NCBI GenBank assembly: GCA_006538405.1
Contig: BJKQ01000011.1
Coordinates: 1,551,501-1,615,500, forward strand
Origin: Hansfordia pulvinata
Lineage: Eukaryota > Ascomycota > Sordariomycetes > Xylariales
Direction: 5' to 3'
Length of the DNA: 64,000 nt
Shown here piece after piece: positions 13,453 to 23,499 of this stretch. The notes beneath the pieces are model-generated. The model was not told the DNA's origin. It worked only from the letters and a program-made list of their open reading frames with translations, and ran no database searches. Each line of letters starts with the position of its first letter. The first letter of the stretch is position 1. The position numbers and the translations under genes are program-made.

Positions 13453-14362
13453 GGCGGTGCAAGCAACGATGCGAGGTTGGACTGTGCGGAGCAGAGTTGG
13501 ATGGCAAGCAGAGTCGGATCAATCAGGTGCCAATCTCAAACGTCAATGAAGCGCAGGGCGTCGTCGGCAGGGTCTTCAGACGATGTCAGTCAGGGCCGCC
13601 GGCGGGGTGCGGTTCGCAGGGGTTGCAAAACGGCCGAGTGCGGTCGGACGGGGAAGGGTTTCCAGAGGCAGGGATCGTGGTCGTCGCTGGAAGGGCGGGT
13701 TCGGTTCGGTAGCTTCGATTCTTTGGCTCTTGGATCTCGGGGCCCAGCCTCGCCCAACTCACGTGCCGTACGAGCGGGCTTGGAGTGGCACCGATCCGCG
13801 GGACGCCCACTCTTGCGGTTAGCATGTGCTCCTGGCGGCGGGCTGCGGTGGCGATGGCGGGTAGGTAGGTGGCTAAGAACAAAAGACGAGAGCCGCTTTT
13901 CGACAGGGCCAAGAACCCCGTGACCTGCCTGGTGGAGGCTCTCGCCGACGGTGCTGGCGCTGCAGAGGCGAAACTGCCCCTCAGGGGACGGGCGGGACGC
14001 CACCAGGGTGGCTGGTTGGGTTGGGTTGGAGTTGGGAGACTTGGGGGAAGAAAGGCCGCAGTGCCCACGAGTGAGTGAGTGGTGACGGACAGCTGCTGGT
14101 CGGGAGGCGACTTTGTGCAGGTGTGGTCTGGTTCCAGAGGTCTGGCTTGGTCTCTCTCGTCTCCGTCTGATGGCGGCAGGACGGACTGCAGAGGGGCGCG
14201 TTGTCTGGGGTCTCGAGTTTTCCGGCTGCTCCGTCCCTCTTCTCGAGCGGCTGTGTTGTCTTGTTCTGTGCATTGCAACTTGGAAAAAGACGACAAGAGT
14301 CGACATCCCATCCATTCATTACCTACCACCTGTACCGTACCCGTCCTCGCAGCGTGCAATCA
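13453..14362. other. Intergenic region upstream of SHB17 and the 14363 ORF
   Basis: This is a divergent promoter region if the 14363 gene is real. It is CT/GA-rich with no recognised gene. Minus-strand open frames through 13586-14359 are low-complexity Pro/Ser/Arg sequence and look like chance frames. Confidence 0.5.
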
Positions 14363-15001
14363 ATGATGGCATTCCGCGCCGCCTGCACACTGCTGCGAGC
14401 CGCCCTGGCTGACGGCGCCGACCCGCTGGACCACCGCCCCGGACGACACGCCATGGGCGCTGACGGGACCCCGACCGTCGCCCGCCCACAGCGCCGCTCA
14501 GTGGACGAACTCCCCGACGCGGCACGCGGCTCTTTCGAGCTGCAAATGCTCCAGCCGTCTTCGCAAGCCCTGATTACCACAACCACAAACACCATTGCCG
14601 CCGCCGCCGCCGCCGCCGCCAGTGACGACAGCATCAACAACGACGACGACCAAGACGAAGAAACTGATTGCGGGAGTACCGGACGCCACCTCTCGCCCTT
14701 CCCCAACTTCCCCTTCTCCGACTCGCCCTGGCCCCTGCCGACCGCCGCCACGCCCACCACCGCGACCACCCCAGCCTACGGCTTCTCAGCCAGGACCCCG
14801 TCGCACTCGCGCTCCAACAGCACAAACAGCTTCGACAGCGCCGTCAGCTCCGCCAGCTTCGCATCCGCGTCCAGTTCAGCTTCCGCCGCCTTCCCCTCTG
14901 CTCTCCGCACGAAGCGTCCCGGGCGACTCGCCGCCACCCACCGCGTCCCCACGACCCTGCACGGCCGGAGCAAGGACTGCTGGAAGGGCTACTGGGACTA
15001 G
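14363..15001 (+). CDS. Hypothetical low-complexity protein
   Basis: A single open frame of 212 codons begins at a tandem Met-Met. The family is not recognised. It contains a poly-Thr stretch, an eight-Ala run encoded by GCC repeats, an acidic Asn/Asp/Glu patch, a Pro/Thr-rich block and a long Ser/Ala stretch beginning SRSNSTNSFDSAVSS, ending in a basic and aromatic tail with WKGYWD. Third positions are strongly G/C, especially from 14770 onward, which favours real coding. The stop lies only 77 bp before the next plus-strand start, tight for two independent fungal genes. Alternatives are an upstream part of the same transcript, or a fortuitous frame in a GC-rich 5' region. No signal peptide or membrane span is seen. 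The frame is open further 5' to 14201, but that part looks non-coding. Confidence 0.5.
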   Translation: MMAFRAACTLLRAALADGADPLDHRPGRHAMGADGTPTVARPQRRSVDELPDAARGSFELQMLQPSSQALITTTTNTIAAAAAAAASDDSINNDDDQDEETDCGSTGRHLSPFPNFPFSDSPWPLPTAATPTTATTPAYGFSARTPSHSRSNSTNSFDSAVSSASFASASSSASAAFPSALRTKRPGRLAATHRVPTTLHGRSKDCWKGYWD

Positions 15002-15078
15002 GCTGAGACGACCACCGCCTGGCCATTGACATCCCATTCTCGCTCGGCTGGTCGCTAATCCTCCCACCCTGCGCGGCC

Positions 15079-15691
15079 ATGTCCTCTCGTCGAAACCCCC
15101 GTCCTCCTCCCCGCCGGCTCCCGGCCGCCGCGCAATATCCGCCGCGGCGCCCCCCGCCGACGGCCGGGCCCCGCCTGCCCTCCGGAGCTGCCGCCCCGGC
15201 CGCCACCGCCGTACGCCGCGGCGCCAGCCCTGCCACCAAGCGCATCATCATGACGGCCGCCTTTGCTGCCGTCGCCGTCGTCGGCTCCATCTACGGCGCC
15301 GGCCTCAAGACCCAGCAGCAGTACAGCGAGGTGAGTTTCCGGCCCTCTGCCCTTGCTCCTATTGCCATCTCACCTTCTTGCCCTCTAACCAGCCCTTACC
15401 CGCTCATTAATCTCGAAGAAAGCTGGGGAGAAGACCAAGAGCGGGAAGAGGACAAAATACTAGCTTGGGACCTGTTGACTGACAATCTGTACCCCCAAAC
15501 AGGAGAAGAAGCAGATTCTCGAGTCGAGCATCGACGACCGTCTGCGCGGTCTCGAGGACCACCGCGCCGCCCTGCTGCGCCAGCGCGCGCCCCTCGACCA
15601 GAAGCTCGGCGAGATCCGCGCCCGCATACGCGCCGCCGAGGCCGCCGCCGAGGCCGACAGCGCCCCTGCACCCGCCGGCGGCAAGAAATGA
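15079..15691 (+). CDS. Small single-span membrane protein with C-terminal coiled coil
   Basis: Two exons, 15079-15330 and 15503-15691, join in phase 0 (donor GTGAGT, acceptor AACAG) to give 146 residues. The first 55 residues are basic and Pro/Arg-rich with almost no acidic residues, as in a mitochondrial presequence or cytosolic tail. One hydrophobic span follows, IIMTAAFAAVAVVGSIYGAG, roughly residues 57-76. After it comes a charged helical region with heptad-like spacing (QILESSIDDRLRGLEDHRA and onward), ending in Ala/Pro and Gly-Gly-Lys-Lys. The layout resembles small inner-membrane assembly factors, but I could not match a named family such as Pet117, so no function is given. Mitochondrial location is an inference from the N-terminal composition. 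Confidence 0.8.
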
Positions 15692-16423
15692 GGCTGGCCG
15701 CGGAAAGCACAGGCACTGCGGCGCTAGCGAGGACGGACAACGACGAGAGACAGGAAAGAGATGATTGACGGGAGCATGCAACGACTGTGACGCACACGCG
15801 CGCGCGCCGCCGCCGCCCCGACACCGGCTGGCGAGCTGGGCGCGTGCGCGTGCGCGCAAGTCCGCCTCTTGCCAACCCGGGCTTTAAAGTTGTCCATGGC
15901 GGCGGAGCGAGGCAGAGCGGCTGTCTTGCCCTCCTCGATCGGCCGGCGCCGCACGTGCGCCCAAAGACCACAGGCTTATACTTCGGGCCGAGCGCCGCTT
16001 GCCCAGCAAGTGGCCTCCGCATCGACGGCCGTTGCCGGTGACATCATTGCGCGGTCGACGAAAGCCACATTATCGGCACCACGAGACCCTTCGCCTACAC
16101 CACTGTCCAAAAACTTGGCCTTGAAATGAGCGTTCCGGTAGCTATGGGCCAATCTATCGTTCTCTGTCTCGGAACAAATCAACTACATGTAGGCGCTATG
16201 GCGTGGCCATTCAGGGGTCAGCTGGATCAACCGCCGCCACGAGCTATGCAGGACCGCTCGTGATGTAGCACCGCGCCGATGGAAGCTGCTTGGCTGAATA
16301 CAGTGAGTAGCTGTTGCGGTTCCTACATATCCCAATGCTTCAAATATGTATCAATAAGAATCTATTGTTGAATACTACTTCACCTCCAATTAGTTCCTGT
16401 TGAATCTCGTGCGTGGTGAGTGG
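15692..16423. other. 3'-3' intergenic region
   Basis: This spacer lies between the small membrane protein and the convergent permease. It includes a CG dinucleotide-rich patch near 15793-15860 and an AT-richer segment near 16330-16400, probably terminator regions. No gene is supported. Confidence 0.55.
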
Positions 16424-18154
16424 TCAGTCCCACAGAAAACCAAGCACCCGCCACCACCCCTGTGCCTGGGGTTCAGGCGCCTCTGGATGACGCTCGATCT
16501 GGTCGAGTGCCTCGCGCAGCGGCACATCATCGAGAGAGACAAGATGCGTGCCCTTGGCCCACTTCCAGGCACCTGCCGCGCAGAAGACGAGCGGGATGTC
16601 GAGGTAGTGGGAGACGAAGGAGACCGAGTCCCAGTGACCCGGGACGAACACAGGGAAGCCGGCGGTTAGCAGGATCAGCAGGCAGGCGGCCAGGGCGCAG
16701 GGCGTGGACCAGGCCGTCCAGGGATTGTGCCACGGCAGGTGCTTGGCGGGCGACAGGCCTTGGCGGCGCATGGCGGCCAGCAGACGCCAGTGGTTGAGCA
16801 AGATGGCGGACCATGAGATCAAGATGCCGGCGGCGGTCAGGTTGACAAACCAGTAGAAGATGGCCAGGGCGCCAGCCGACAGCGAAAGGTACGCCAGCAG
16901 CATGAAGGCGGTCTGGACGACCACACAGGGCCAGGGAATACCCCACGACGTCGTTCGTAGCAGGAACGCGGGGGCCTGTCGCTTGAGCGCCAGAGCATAC
17001 AGGACGCGCGTGCCTGATAGTAGAGCTTGGTTGGCCGAGGACCAGGCCGAGGTGATGACGACAGCGTTGACAAGAGAAGGCACGGCGCGGATACCGGCGG
17101 CCGAGGCGGCGATCACAAAGGGCGACTGAGCCGCAGTGCCTGAGGCGTCGTCAAGGCGCGGGTCGTCGCTCGCGACGAGCAGGCCAACCACAAGCACAGC
17201 CAGGATGTAGAAGAGGAAGACGCGGGCGAAGACGCGGCGGCAGGCGCGCGGAATGACCTGGCGCGGGTTGCGCGTCTCGGCGGCGGCCATGGCAACACTC
17301 TCAGTGCCCGCAAAGCTGAAGACTGCCGAAGTCATGACGGCCCAGTACCCTAGAAACCGGCCCCAGGTCCCCTCGGCGATGAACTCGGCAAACGCCCCCG
17401 GATTCTGCCAATACTGGAAGCCCATCCGCGGAACGCCCGGAATGCCACCCAGGTCGATGACCAGCCCCAGGATGACAAGGAAGACGACGAAGAAGATCTT
17501 CAGGAGGGCAAACCAGAATTCGATCTCGCCATAGACGCGCACCAGCGACATGCCGACCAGTGCGGTCAGGCCGATGGACAGGGTGATCCACAGCGCCGGG
17601 CTGATGTCGGGCCACCAGTACTCGAAGAGAACACAAATAGCCGAGATCTCGGCGGGGATGGACAGCCAGTTGCCATAGACTATGTTCCAGCCGATGGCGA
17701 ACCCCAGAGCCGGGTCGACGAGGAACTCGGAGTGGCGGACAAAGGACCCAGTGACGGGCAGCAGCGCAGTCACCTCGCCCAGGGCAAACTGAACGGCGCA
17801 CACAAGCAGGCCGACGGTGGCGTAGCCTAGCAGGGCCCCGGCTGGACCGGCGGTCTGGACGGCGCTGCCAAGGCCGAGGAAAAGGCCAGTGCCGATGGCG
17901 CCGGCAATGGCGATGAGGCTGATGTGGCGCTGCTCGAGGCTGCGCGAAAGATCGCGAAGCTCGTTGCGGGTGACAAAGTCGCCGCCGGCGTCGCCGTCAG
18001 CATCGCCGGCTGGCGGAGACTGGGGCCGCATCAGCAGCGGGGAGGTCGAGTCTGTCAGGCTGGAAGAGCTGTGCGGCAGGGCGGCGCCAGCAGCGGAATC
18101 GGTGTCGACGGAGATCCGGGGGCTGCCGCCGGACAGCAGGGGGGCGTTGTCCAT
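16424..18154 (-). CDS. Amino-acid permease, APC superfamily (fungal YAT type)
   Basis: An intronless frame of 576 residues. A hydrophilic Ser/Pro/Asp-rich N-terminal tail of about 75 residues precedes the first span, which carries the family motif ISLIAIAGAIGTGLFLGLG (Gly-rich unwound helix 1 that binds the substrate carboxylate in APC transporters). About 12 hydrophobic segments follow. Landmarks are FALGEVTALLPVTGSF, a YGNWLSIPAEISA segment in the position of the sixth-helix region, FSFAGTESVAMAAAETRNP (typical of yeast-type amino-acid permeases) and ALKRQAPAFLLRTTSWGIP before the last helices. The C-terminal tail is short. It sits in the plasma membrane and most likely performs proton-coupled amino-acid uptake. 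Substrate specificity cannot be read from sequence. It is divergent from the Nudix gene, with a 662-bp shared upstream region. Confidence 0.93.
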   Translation of the reverse strand: MDNAPLLSGGSPRISVDTDSAAGAALPHSSSSLTDSTSPLLMRPQSPPAGDADGDAGGDFVTRNELRDLSRSLEQRHISLIAIAGAIGTGLFLGLGSAVQTAGPAGALLGYATVGLLVCAVQFALGEVTALLPVTGSFVRHSEFLVDPALGFAIGWNIVYGNWLSIPAEISAICVLFEYWWPDISPALWITLSIGLTALVGMSLVRVYGEIEFWFALLKIFFVVFLVILGLVIDLGGIPGVPRMGFQYWQNPGAFAEFIAEGTWGRFLGYWAVMTSAVFSFAGTESVAMAAAETRNPRQVIPRACRRVFARVFLFYILAVLVVGLLVASDDPRLDDASGTAAQSPFVIAASAAGIRAVPSLVNAVVITSAWSSANQALLSGTRVLYALALKRQAPAFLLRTTSWGIPWPCVVVQTAFMLLAYLSLSAGALAIFYWFVNLTAAGILISWSAILLNHWRLLAAMRRQGLSPAKHLPWHNPWTAWSTPCALAACLLILLTAGFPVFVPGHWDSVSFVSHYLDIPLVFCAAGAWKWAKGTHLVSLDDVPLREALDQIERHPEAPEPQAQGWWRVLGFLWD

Positions 18155-18504
18155 GATGGCGGCCCGGGCACACGGCGGTTAAGTAGCCCTAACAAGCGGA
18201 CGCAGGCGGCGAGGGCCAGAGGCAGCCAGCCACCTTCACGCTCACGAGGGGCGGACGAGGCGAAAGGGCGCGTGGCATGCGAGAGGGCCGGGTGCAGAAC
18301 GGAGGAGAGGGGGGATAGCAATTCGCAAGATGGACGGTCGATGGCTCAATCCTCATTTCACGTGTGATGTGACCCGCGCCTGCCTGCCCGCCTGCCCTAC
18401 GACGAACAAGGCAGCCCTTCCTCAATCGGCCCGCCAATCTGTTCCTGGTCTCGGGCGAGGACCGTGGTACACCAGGGCTGTAGCTGAAGGGGTCCTGGCA
18501 GCAC

Positions 18505-18539
18505 AGCTCCCCTGTAGCTCCCCTGTGGCTCCCCTGCTG
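18505..18539. repeat. Short threefold repeat of GCTCCCCTG
   Basis: Three consecutive units read GCTCCCCTG with 2-3 bp spacers in the divergent promoter. The CCCCT core equals the stress-response element (STRE, complement AGGGG) bound by Msn2/Seb1-type factors in other fungi. Whether it works that way here is inference. Confidence 0.6.
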
Positions 18540-18685
18540 CACTCACTGTACCGCGACCCCCTGGCAGCTCAACTCCGGGGCGCTTCCCCGTGCGAGTGCA
18601 CCCGGCGTCACCGCACTAAGGCCGCCCGCCCGCCTCCTCCGCCTCCACCGCCGCCGCTCCCCGCCCCCATTCAGGCGGCCCGTTC

Positions 18686-18712
18686 ACGTCACCTCACTCT
18701 ACGTCACCTCAC
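18686..18712. promoter_or_regulatory. Direct repeat ACGTCACCTCAC with bZIP-type half sites
   Basis: ACGTCACCTCAC occurs at 18686-18697 and again at 18701-18712, a 15-bp period, ending 105 bp before the Nudix ATG. ACGTCA is the core recognised by CREB/ATF-type bZIP proteins. The paired arrangement on one DNA face is suggestive, but regulation is inferred only. Confidence 0.5.
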
Positions 18713-18816
18713 CCCATCCGTACCTACCTACATGTACCTTACATTGCAACATCACCCGCGCTTCTACACGCACTCCGTAACCTAGACACGACGCATCTCC
18801 GACACAGAAGCGTGGC

Positions 18817-19946
18817 ATGACAGCAGCAGCGCGTCCGTTTACCACCTTCGCCCGCCTCTCCTCTCTCACCCGCAAGGTCAGGATGGCCCACCAGCCCAAG
18901 GTCGACAAGATCAGCCCACTCCCCGCCCACGAGGCCAAGTGGACGGCCCTGAACAAGATCGAAGTCCGTATTGCTCCCACCGTGTGCCTACTTGTGCTTG
19001 CTGATCGCTGACATCGAATCTTCCCCTGCTCAGTGGACTGATCAGGTACGTCTGTGGTATGCAGTACTAGGAGGTAGCCTTCATCTGCCCGCGCGTGTCG
19101 CGCCGATGAGGCGAATACACTCCTATCCAGCCAGCCATATCCACCGCTACAGACGCCTTGCAAGCTGACACATAGCAGGACGGCAAGGCACGCATCTGGG
19201 AGGCGGCCTCGCGCTCGACCCGCGGCGCTTCGGGCGTCGACGCCGTCGCCATCGCTCCAATCCTGCGCCACCCCTCCCGGCCTGTCTCGACCCTGCTCGT
19301 CCAGCAGTACCGCCCGCCCGTCCAGGCCTTCTGCGTAGAGTTCCCCGCCGGTCTCATTGATGCCGGCGAGACCCCGGAGAAGGCTGCCGTTCGCGAACTG
19401 CGCGAAGAGACAGGCTACGAGGGCAAGGTCCTCGACTGCAGCCCAACCATGGTCTCGGACCCCGGCCTCACCAATGCCAACATGCAGGTACGCCACCCAC
19501 CCAAGATCTCTGCTCTATTCTCTTATTCCCCCTAGGAGACACCTTTCCCTGTCTCGTGGTAACTGACAACGCCCTGCCAGATTGCAACTGTCGAGGTTAC
19601 TCTGAACGAGGGTGATGCCGAACCTGAGCAGCACCTTGACGACGGCGAACATATTGAGCGCATTGTTGTCCCCCTGTCTGAGTTGTACGAAAAGCTTCAG
19701 GGTACGATGCAGCCCCCTCCCTATTCCCACTTACAGATCTATCCAGTTCCTTGCCAACGCTGAAAATCATTGCTGATCTTGTGCGATTGTTGTAAACAGC
19801 TTTCTCCAGAGAGGATAACAAAATCGTCGACGCCAGGTACACTCATTTCCTTCATTTGCTTCTCCTGAACCAGTCTTTGCCTAACAGCATCCAGGCTTTT
19901 CCATTGGGCAGCCGGCCTGCATTGGAGCAAGCGATTATCTCTATGA
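18817..19946 (+). CDS. YSA1: ADP-ribose pyrophosphatase (Nudix hydrolase)
   Basis: Six exons (18817-18963, 19034-19045, 19179-19487, 19581-19701, 19800-19836, 19895-19946) give 225 residues. The perfect Nudix box is GLIDAGETPEKAAVRELREE followed by TGY, fitting Gx5Ex7REUxEExGU. Upstream, VQQYRPPVQAFCVEFPAG is the usual ADPRase region before the box. The enzyme hydrolyses ADP-ribose to AMP and ribose-5-phosphate with Mg2+. Exon 2 is a 12-nt micro-exon encoding Trp-Thr-Asp-Gln; its donor side and the next exon reproduce the KI-WTDQDGK continuity expected in fungal Ysa1 proteins. Intron 1 starts with GTCCGT, a weak donor. For the last exon two acceptors compete; the one giving VDARLFHWAAGLHW fits the family. 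The N-terminal 22 residues are basic and Ser/Thr-rich, so the first Met may give a mitochondrial form and the internal Met23 a cytosolic one. Confidence 0.9.
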
Positions 19947-20662
19947 GGCGCCACAAAGATATGTCGAGGGGTAAAGGCTTCAACGCTTCTTCTCCTTGAG
20001 AGGTGACTGCACGATTCGATATTCTCACAATGTCTAGTATGAGCCCCCGAGGGGGCTTGCCCTGATGCGTCAAATATCAAGCGTTGCATAACCGCATGTG
20101 TCACTGCAAACCTACTGCAAGCCCACTGAGTTGTGGTCAAAATTTGTCAGCCTCTACGAACATGCGCAAGCCATCCATGACGACACGGTAGAGCCTTGTT
20201 AAATCAGAACACTGCCCGCACAAAGTTTTGCAGTCGAAAGAGCAGGCTACCGCGCCGGGACCTCTTGTGACATTCGGTCTGAAAGACCCCGCACTGGGTT
20301 CGACGAGATAGGGTAAAGAGCCCAGGACAAACGTCTTCTCGGTTTCTCATACTAGGGATTGTTGCGATTCGTCCAAGGTCATGATCTTAAAGTACCATGA
20401 ATGCATTCACGCCGCGAACATGAGTAGCTGAATCAAATATTGTTTCGGTTTATTCTGTGAATCTCCCGCCACCAACAACCCGGCTCATCTGTTTTGGGCA
20501 ATGTGGCCAGGTAACACTTGGCGGAAAAGGTCGCCATCCAGCTAGCATGCGGGACCACCATACGGACGTGAGCCATCGTTAGCATGAATTTCTCCAAAGG
20601 TCTCGGATCTAGGGGGGCATGAGATGATGCTCGGAACGGGCACCCGCAGTCAAACGCCGACC
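19947..20662. other. 3'-3' intergenic spacer, nothing recognised
   Basis: Located between the convergent Nudix and UBP6 genes. It has moderate AT content and no coding signal, and probably contains both polyadenylation regions. Confidence 0.6.
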
Positions 20663-22448
20663 TTACTCCACAGAGCCGTCAGCTGAAGGCAGAGGGATAG
20701 CCTTGTAAAGCAGAATGAGAGCCGAGTGAGACTCTCCGCCACCAGCCAAAGCATCAATCTTATCAGCATCGACCTCGGTGACAATCTGATCATTGAACCA
20801 CCACCACTTCCCGTCCTCCTCGCCCTTCTTGCCTGTTTTGGGGTCGACGTGTCCCGTCTTCTTCACGTAGGCCGTGTAGTGGCCGCTATCGGCACTCGCA
20901 CCCTGGTGGGTCACAACCCCGCGAAGTTCGTACAAACCTGACTGATTGGCGCCCTCGTCGTTAGCCAACTCCGGCTGGCTGTTTACCAACTCGTGCAGTT
21001 CTTTCTTCGCATTCAGCAACGCTGTGCTGGCCTCAGCTTCGATCTCGGCGTCCGTCTTGTAAGTCTCCGTCATCTCGACATCACCATCGCCGGAAGAACT
21101 TTTCTTGTCGTCGGATTTGCTCTTCTTCTTGGCGTCTCGCGAGCTTCCTGCCTCCTTCGCCGCGTCTTCAGCAGCATCGGCAGCCTGATCCGCATTGCGC
21201 TTGCGGCGCTTGCGAGCGCGCTCCTGGTCCTCCTCGTCCTTGCGCACCTCGCGAACCTTGTCGCGAACGGGAATGAGCATCTTCTTCAGCTTGTCGTCAC
21301 AAAACTCAACAACGTCAAGCTCGTGGGGAAACGTGACCTTGCGCATGATTTTGGCCTTCTTCTGAGTCTCGCGTTTCCAGAAGAAGCGAACAAAATGAAC
21401 AGTGAGATACTTGGGAAGTCGAGAAATTTTCGAGTTCTTGGTGTATATAGCGTCGCGACCGAGAACGTCGGAGTTCTTTTCCAGCTGTTCGGCCAGGCCT
21501 TTGACGATTCCATCGCGGAGGTGGTTGATGCTACTGTCGATGTGGCAGTTGAGCTTCAGGAAAGACTCGTGGGACTCCACTGGCTGCTCACCGCCCTCTC
21601 GCGCGGCGGGCTCGTCGCACACCAGCTCCGACGAGAACTCGCCTGACATGTATTTGTCGATGAAAGACGTGTCGTCGGAGCCTTCAGAGCGGCCGACTCG
21701 TAGCTTCTGTCGGACCTGAGAGACAATTTGGGACCATGCCTCCTCGGCGTCCTGCTGGGCGAAACCCTGGCCAGTTCGCGAACGTTCGGCAAACTGAGGG
21801 TACGCGGTGCGCAGGGCGCTGAGAAACGCATGGGGCACGAATGCATCTTGGGTCTCGGACATGTATTTGTAGAGGTCGCGCAGTTGTCGCGTCAGGTCGA
21901 GCTGGGGCATGGTGCCGGTAGCGGAGGCGCTCGGGGGTTCGTACTTGACGAGAGCGCCCTGGAGCTCGGGGATGGCGCGCAGTGCTTGGAGCGTCGAGTT
22001 CAGATAGCAAGTGTTGCCGAGATTCGTGAGACCAGCAGGTGTTGCGCCCTCCTGTTGCGCGGCCTCGGCGGCTGTCATATCCTCGACGAATTTTACCTGC
22101 TCCTTGGGGCGGACAAGATCACCGCCGCCCCCGCCGGGCGTGCCCATCATCATGATTATCTGAGCCGGCTTGAAGCCAAACTTGCCCATGGAGGCATCAT
22201 CCTTGAGTTGGCCGCCCTTGATCAAGATCTTTTGGCGCTCGGGCTCGACGCCAGTAAGGCTGAAAAGCTGGAACTTGAACACCTCTCCGGTGGATTCGGG
22301 GTCGACCTCGACGTCGTATTTCTTGCCCTGGTGCTTGACGACGACTGTGTGCGAGAGTAATGAAAGGTCAGAAGTCTGAAATTAAGTGTAGAAGAGAGGG
22401 GGGAACTGTTTGTGGTGCATTCGTTGGCTTACCAGGTATGCTCGCCAT
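20663..22448 (-). CDS. UBP6: Proteasome-associated ubiquitin C-terminal hydrolase (Ubp6/USP14)
   Basis: Two exons, 22448-22433 (16 nt, MASIP) and 22344-20663, give 565 residues. An N-terminal ubiquitin-like domain (about residues 5-80, including KHQGKKYDVEVD and RQKILIKGGQLKDD) docks the enzyme on proteasome subunit Rpn1. The USP catalytic domain has the Cys box GLTNLGNTCYLNS, with Cys118 at the same residue number as in yeast Ubp6, and the His box around HQGASADSGHYTAYVK (His494). An Asn/Asp follows in KWWWFNDQIV. A Lys/Asp/Glu-rich insert (KKSKSDDKKSSSGDGD, residues about 400-420) with nuclear-signal-like RKRRKR nearby separates two halves of the domain. It removes ubiquitin chains at the 26S proteasome. 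The first exon is so short that gene finders may start the protein later, losing the beginning of the Ubl. Confidence 0.95.
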
Positions 22449-23499
22449 CTTTGGTGGGGAGGTCGAAGATAGGCAAGAGAGCTGAGGGAGACTGAGGTGA
22501 GAGATAAGACCTGCGTCAGGGGAGCACGGTAAAAGAGATGGAGGCTTGAAGACAGCAACACTGCGCTGACTCGTCGTTGGGTGCGGGAGGTGAGGGTGCG
22601 CACAAGCAACACTGAGACGGACTGGAGTGGAAGCTGGTAAAGCACTGGAGGCAGCAGCAGATGATGCTGAACGTTGGCGGGGCTGCGTCAGGGCAGGGTC
22701 GCCCGTCATGGATCGGCATCAAGGTACCTGAGGTACCTCAAACGCGGAAGCGCACACTCAGGCACTTGCGCCTGTACATCTATCTCCAGCTCCCACGAAG
22801 TACCCTGCAGGCGCGCCTGCCTTGAGGATGGCGCCGATGCGGGTCCCAGAACGCTACAGGTACGACTATGACCAGTGGCTCTAGTATCCGGCTCCCCTAG
22901 TTGTCATTGGTTTCGAACTTCGAGAGGAATGATCTACTCCGTATGGACGTGCATCGGTGAGCGACACCCATTCATTCAACTGTTCCAATCATTTCTGTAA
23001 CTTATCGAAACATCACACTCAGTCAAATTACGAGTCAGGTACGCTCAATTCCACAAGCAGATTATTGTCGAAATCTGACACACTCATCGTCTGGAACCAA
23101 CGAGGGTAGCGACCCGGCCGCCTGACGTCACCCTGGAGGCCTGTCACTCCCGCTGAACCGCTTCTCATGTAGCTAAAAGGACTGGAAGAAGTCCCCCTTC
23201 AGCTCCTTTCGTACCGACAAGCGAAGTCGAATCGACAAGCTCGGTCGGTACTTGTACCTCTTCGCCAGCCTGCGGGAGCTGCTTGCTCTGGCGGGCTGGC
23301 CTCGCAGCTGGAGGTACCTGGCATCATCAGCCTCATGGCAGGACCTCTACCCACCACCGCCATCCCCTCCATCACCTCGCAGGCGTCTCGACCCCCTCGT
23401 CGCGTCGCCAACCACGCCTGTCTGCCCAACACCGCCCACTTCTAGACATAGGGTTGCCCGGAGGGCGGCTGCTATCTATTCACCGTTTCGCCTGACAAG
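22449..23499. other. Divergent promoter region of UBP6 and ARPC4
   Basis: About 1 kb without a gene. It contains a paired GGTACCTGAGGTACCT sequence at 22725-22740 and a perfect TGACGTCA palindrome at 23123-23130. The leader next to ARPC4 is CT-rich. Confidence 0.6.
23123..23130. promoter_or_regulatory. CRE-type palindrome TGACGTCA
   Basis: A perfect 8-bp CREB/ATF site lies 370 bp upstream of the ARPC4 start and 675 bp upstream of UBP6. About one such 8-mer per 65 kb is expected by chance, so binding is only a suggestion. Confidence 0.4.

Larger units (their letters stand above)
18155..18816. other. Divergent promoter region between permease and Nudix gene
   Basis: A GC- and CT-rich region with no gene. 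It contains a threefold GCTCCCCTG repeat near 18505-18539 and a direct repeat of ACGTCACCTCAC close to the Nudix start. No TATA box of good quality was seen for either gene. Confidence 0.6.

Noticed and set aside
18699..19496. 265-codon minus-strand open frame
   Set aside because: It is antisense to the Nudix gene and exists because G/C-ending codons leave few stops on the opposite strand.
20993..21646. 217-codon plus-strand open frame
   Set aside because: Antisense shadow of UBP6; the minus strand carries unmistakable USP motifs.
22725..22740. GGTACCT-type sequences as a second over-represented motif
   Set aside because: They recur in intergenic DNA and are sometimes paired, but the hexamer GGTACC is palindromic and my count is not clearly above expectation for 64 kb.
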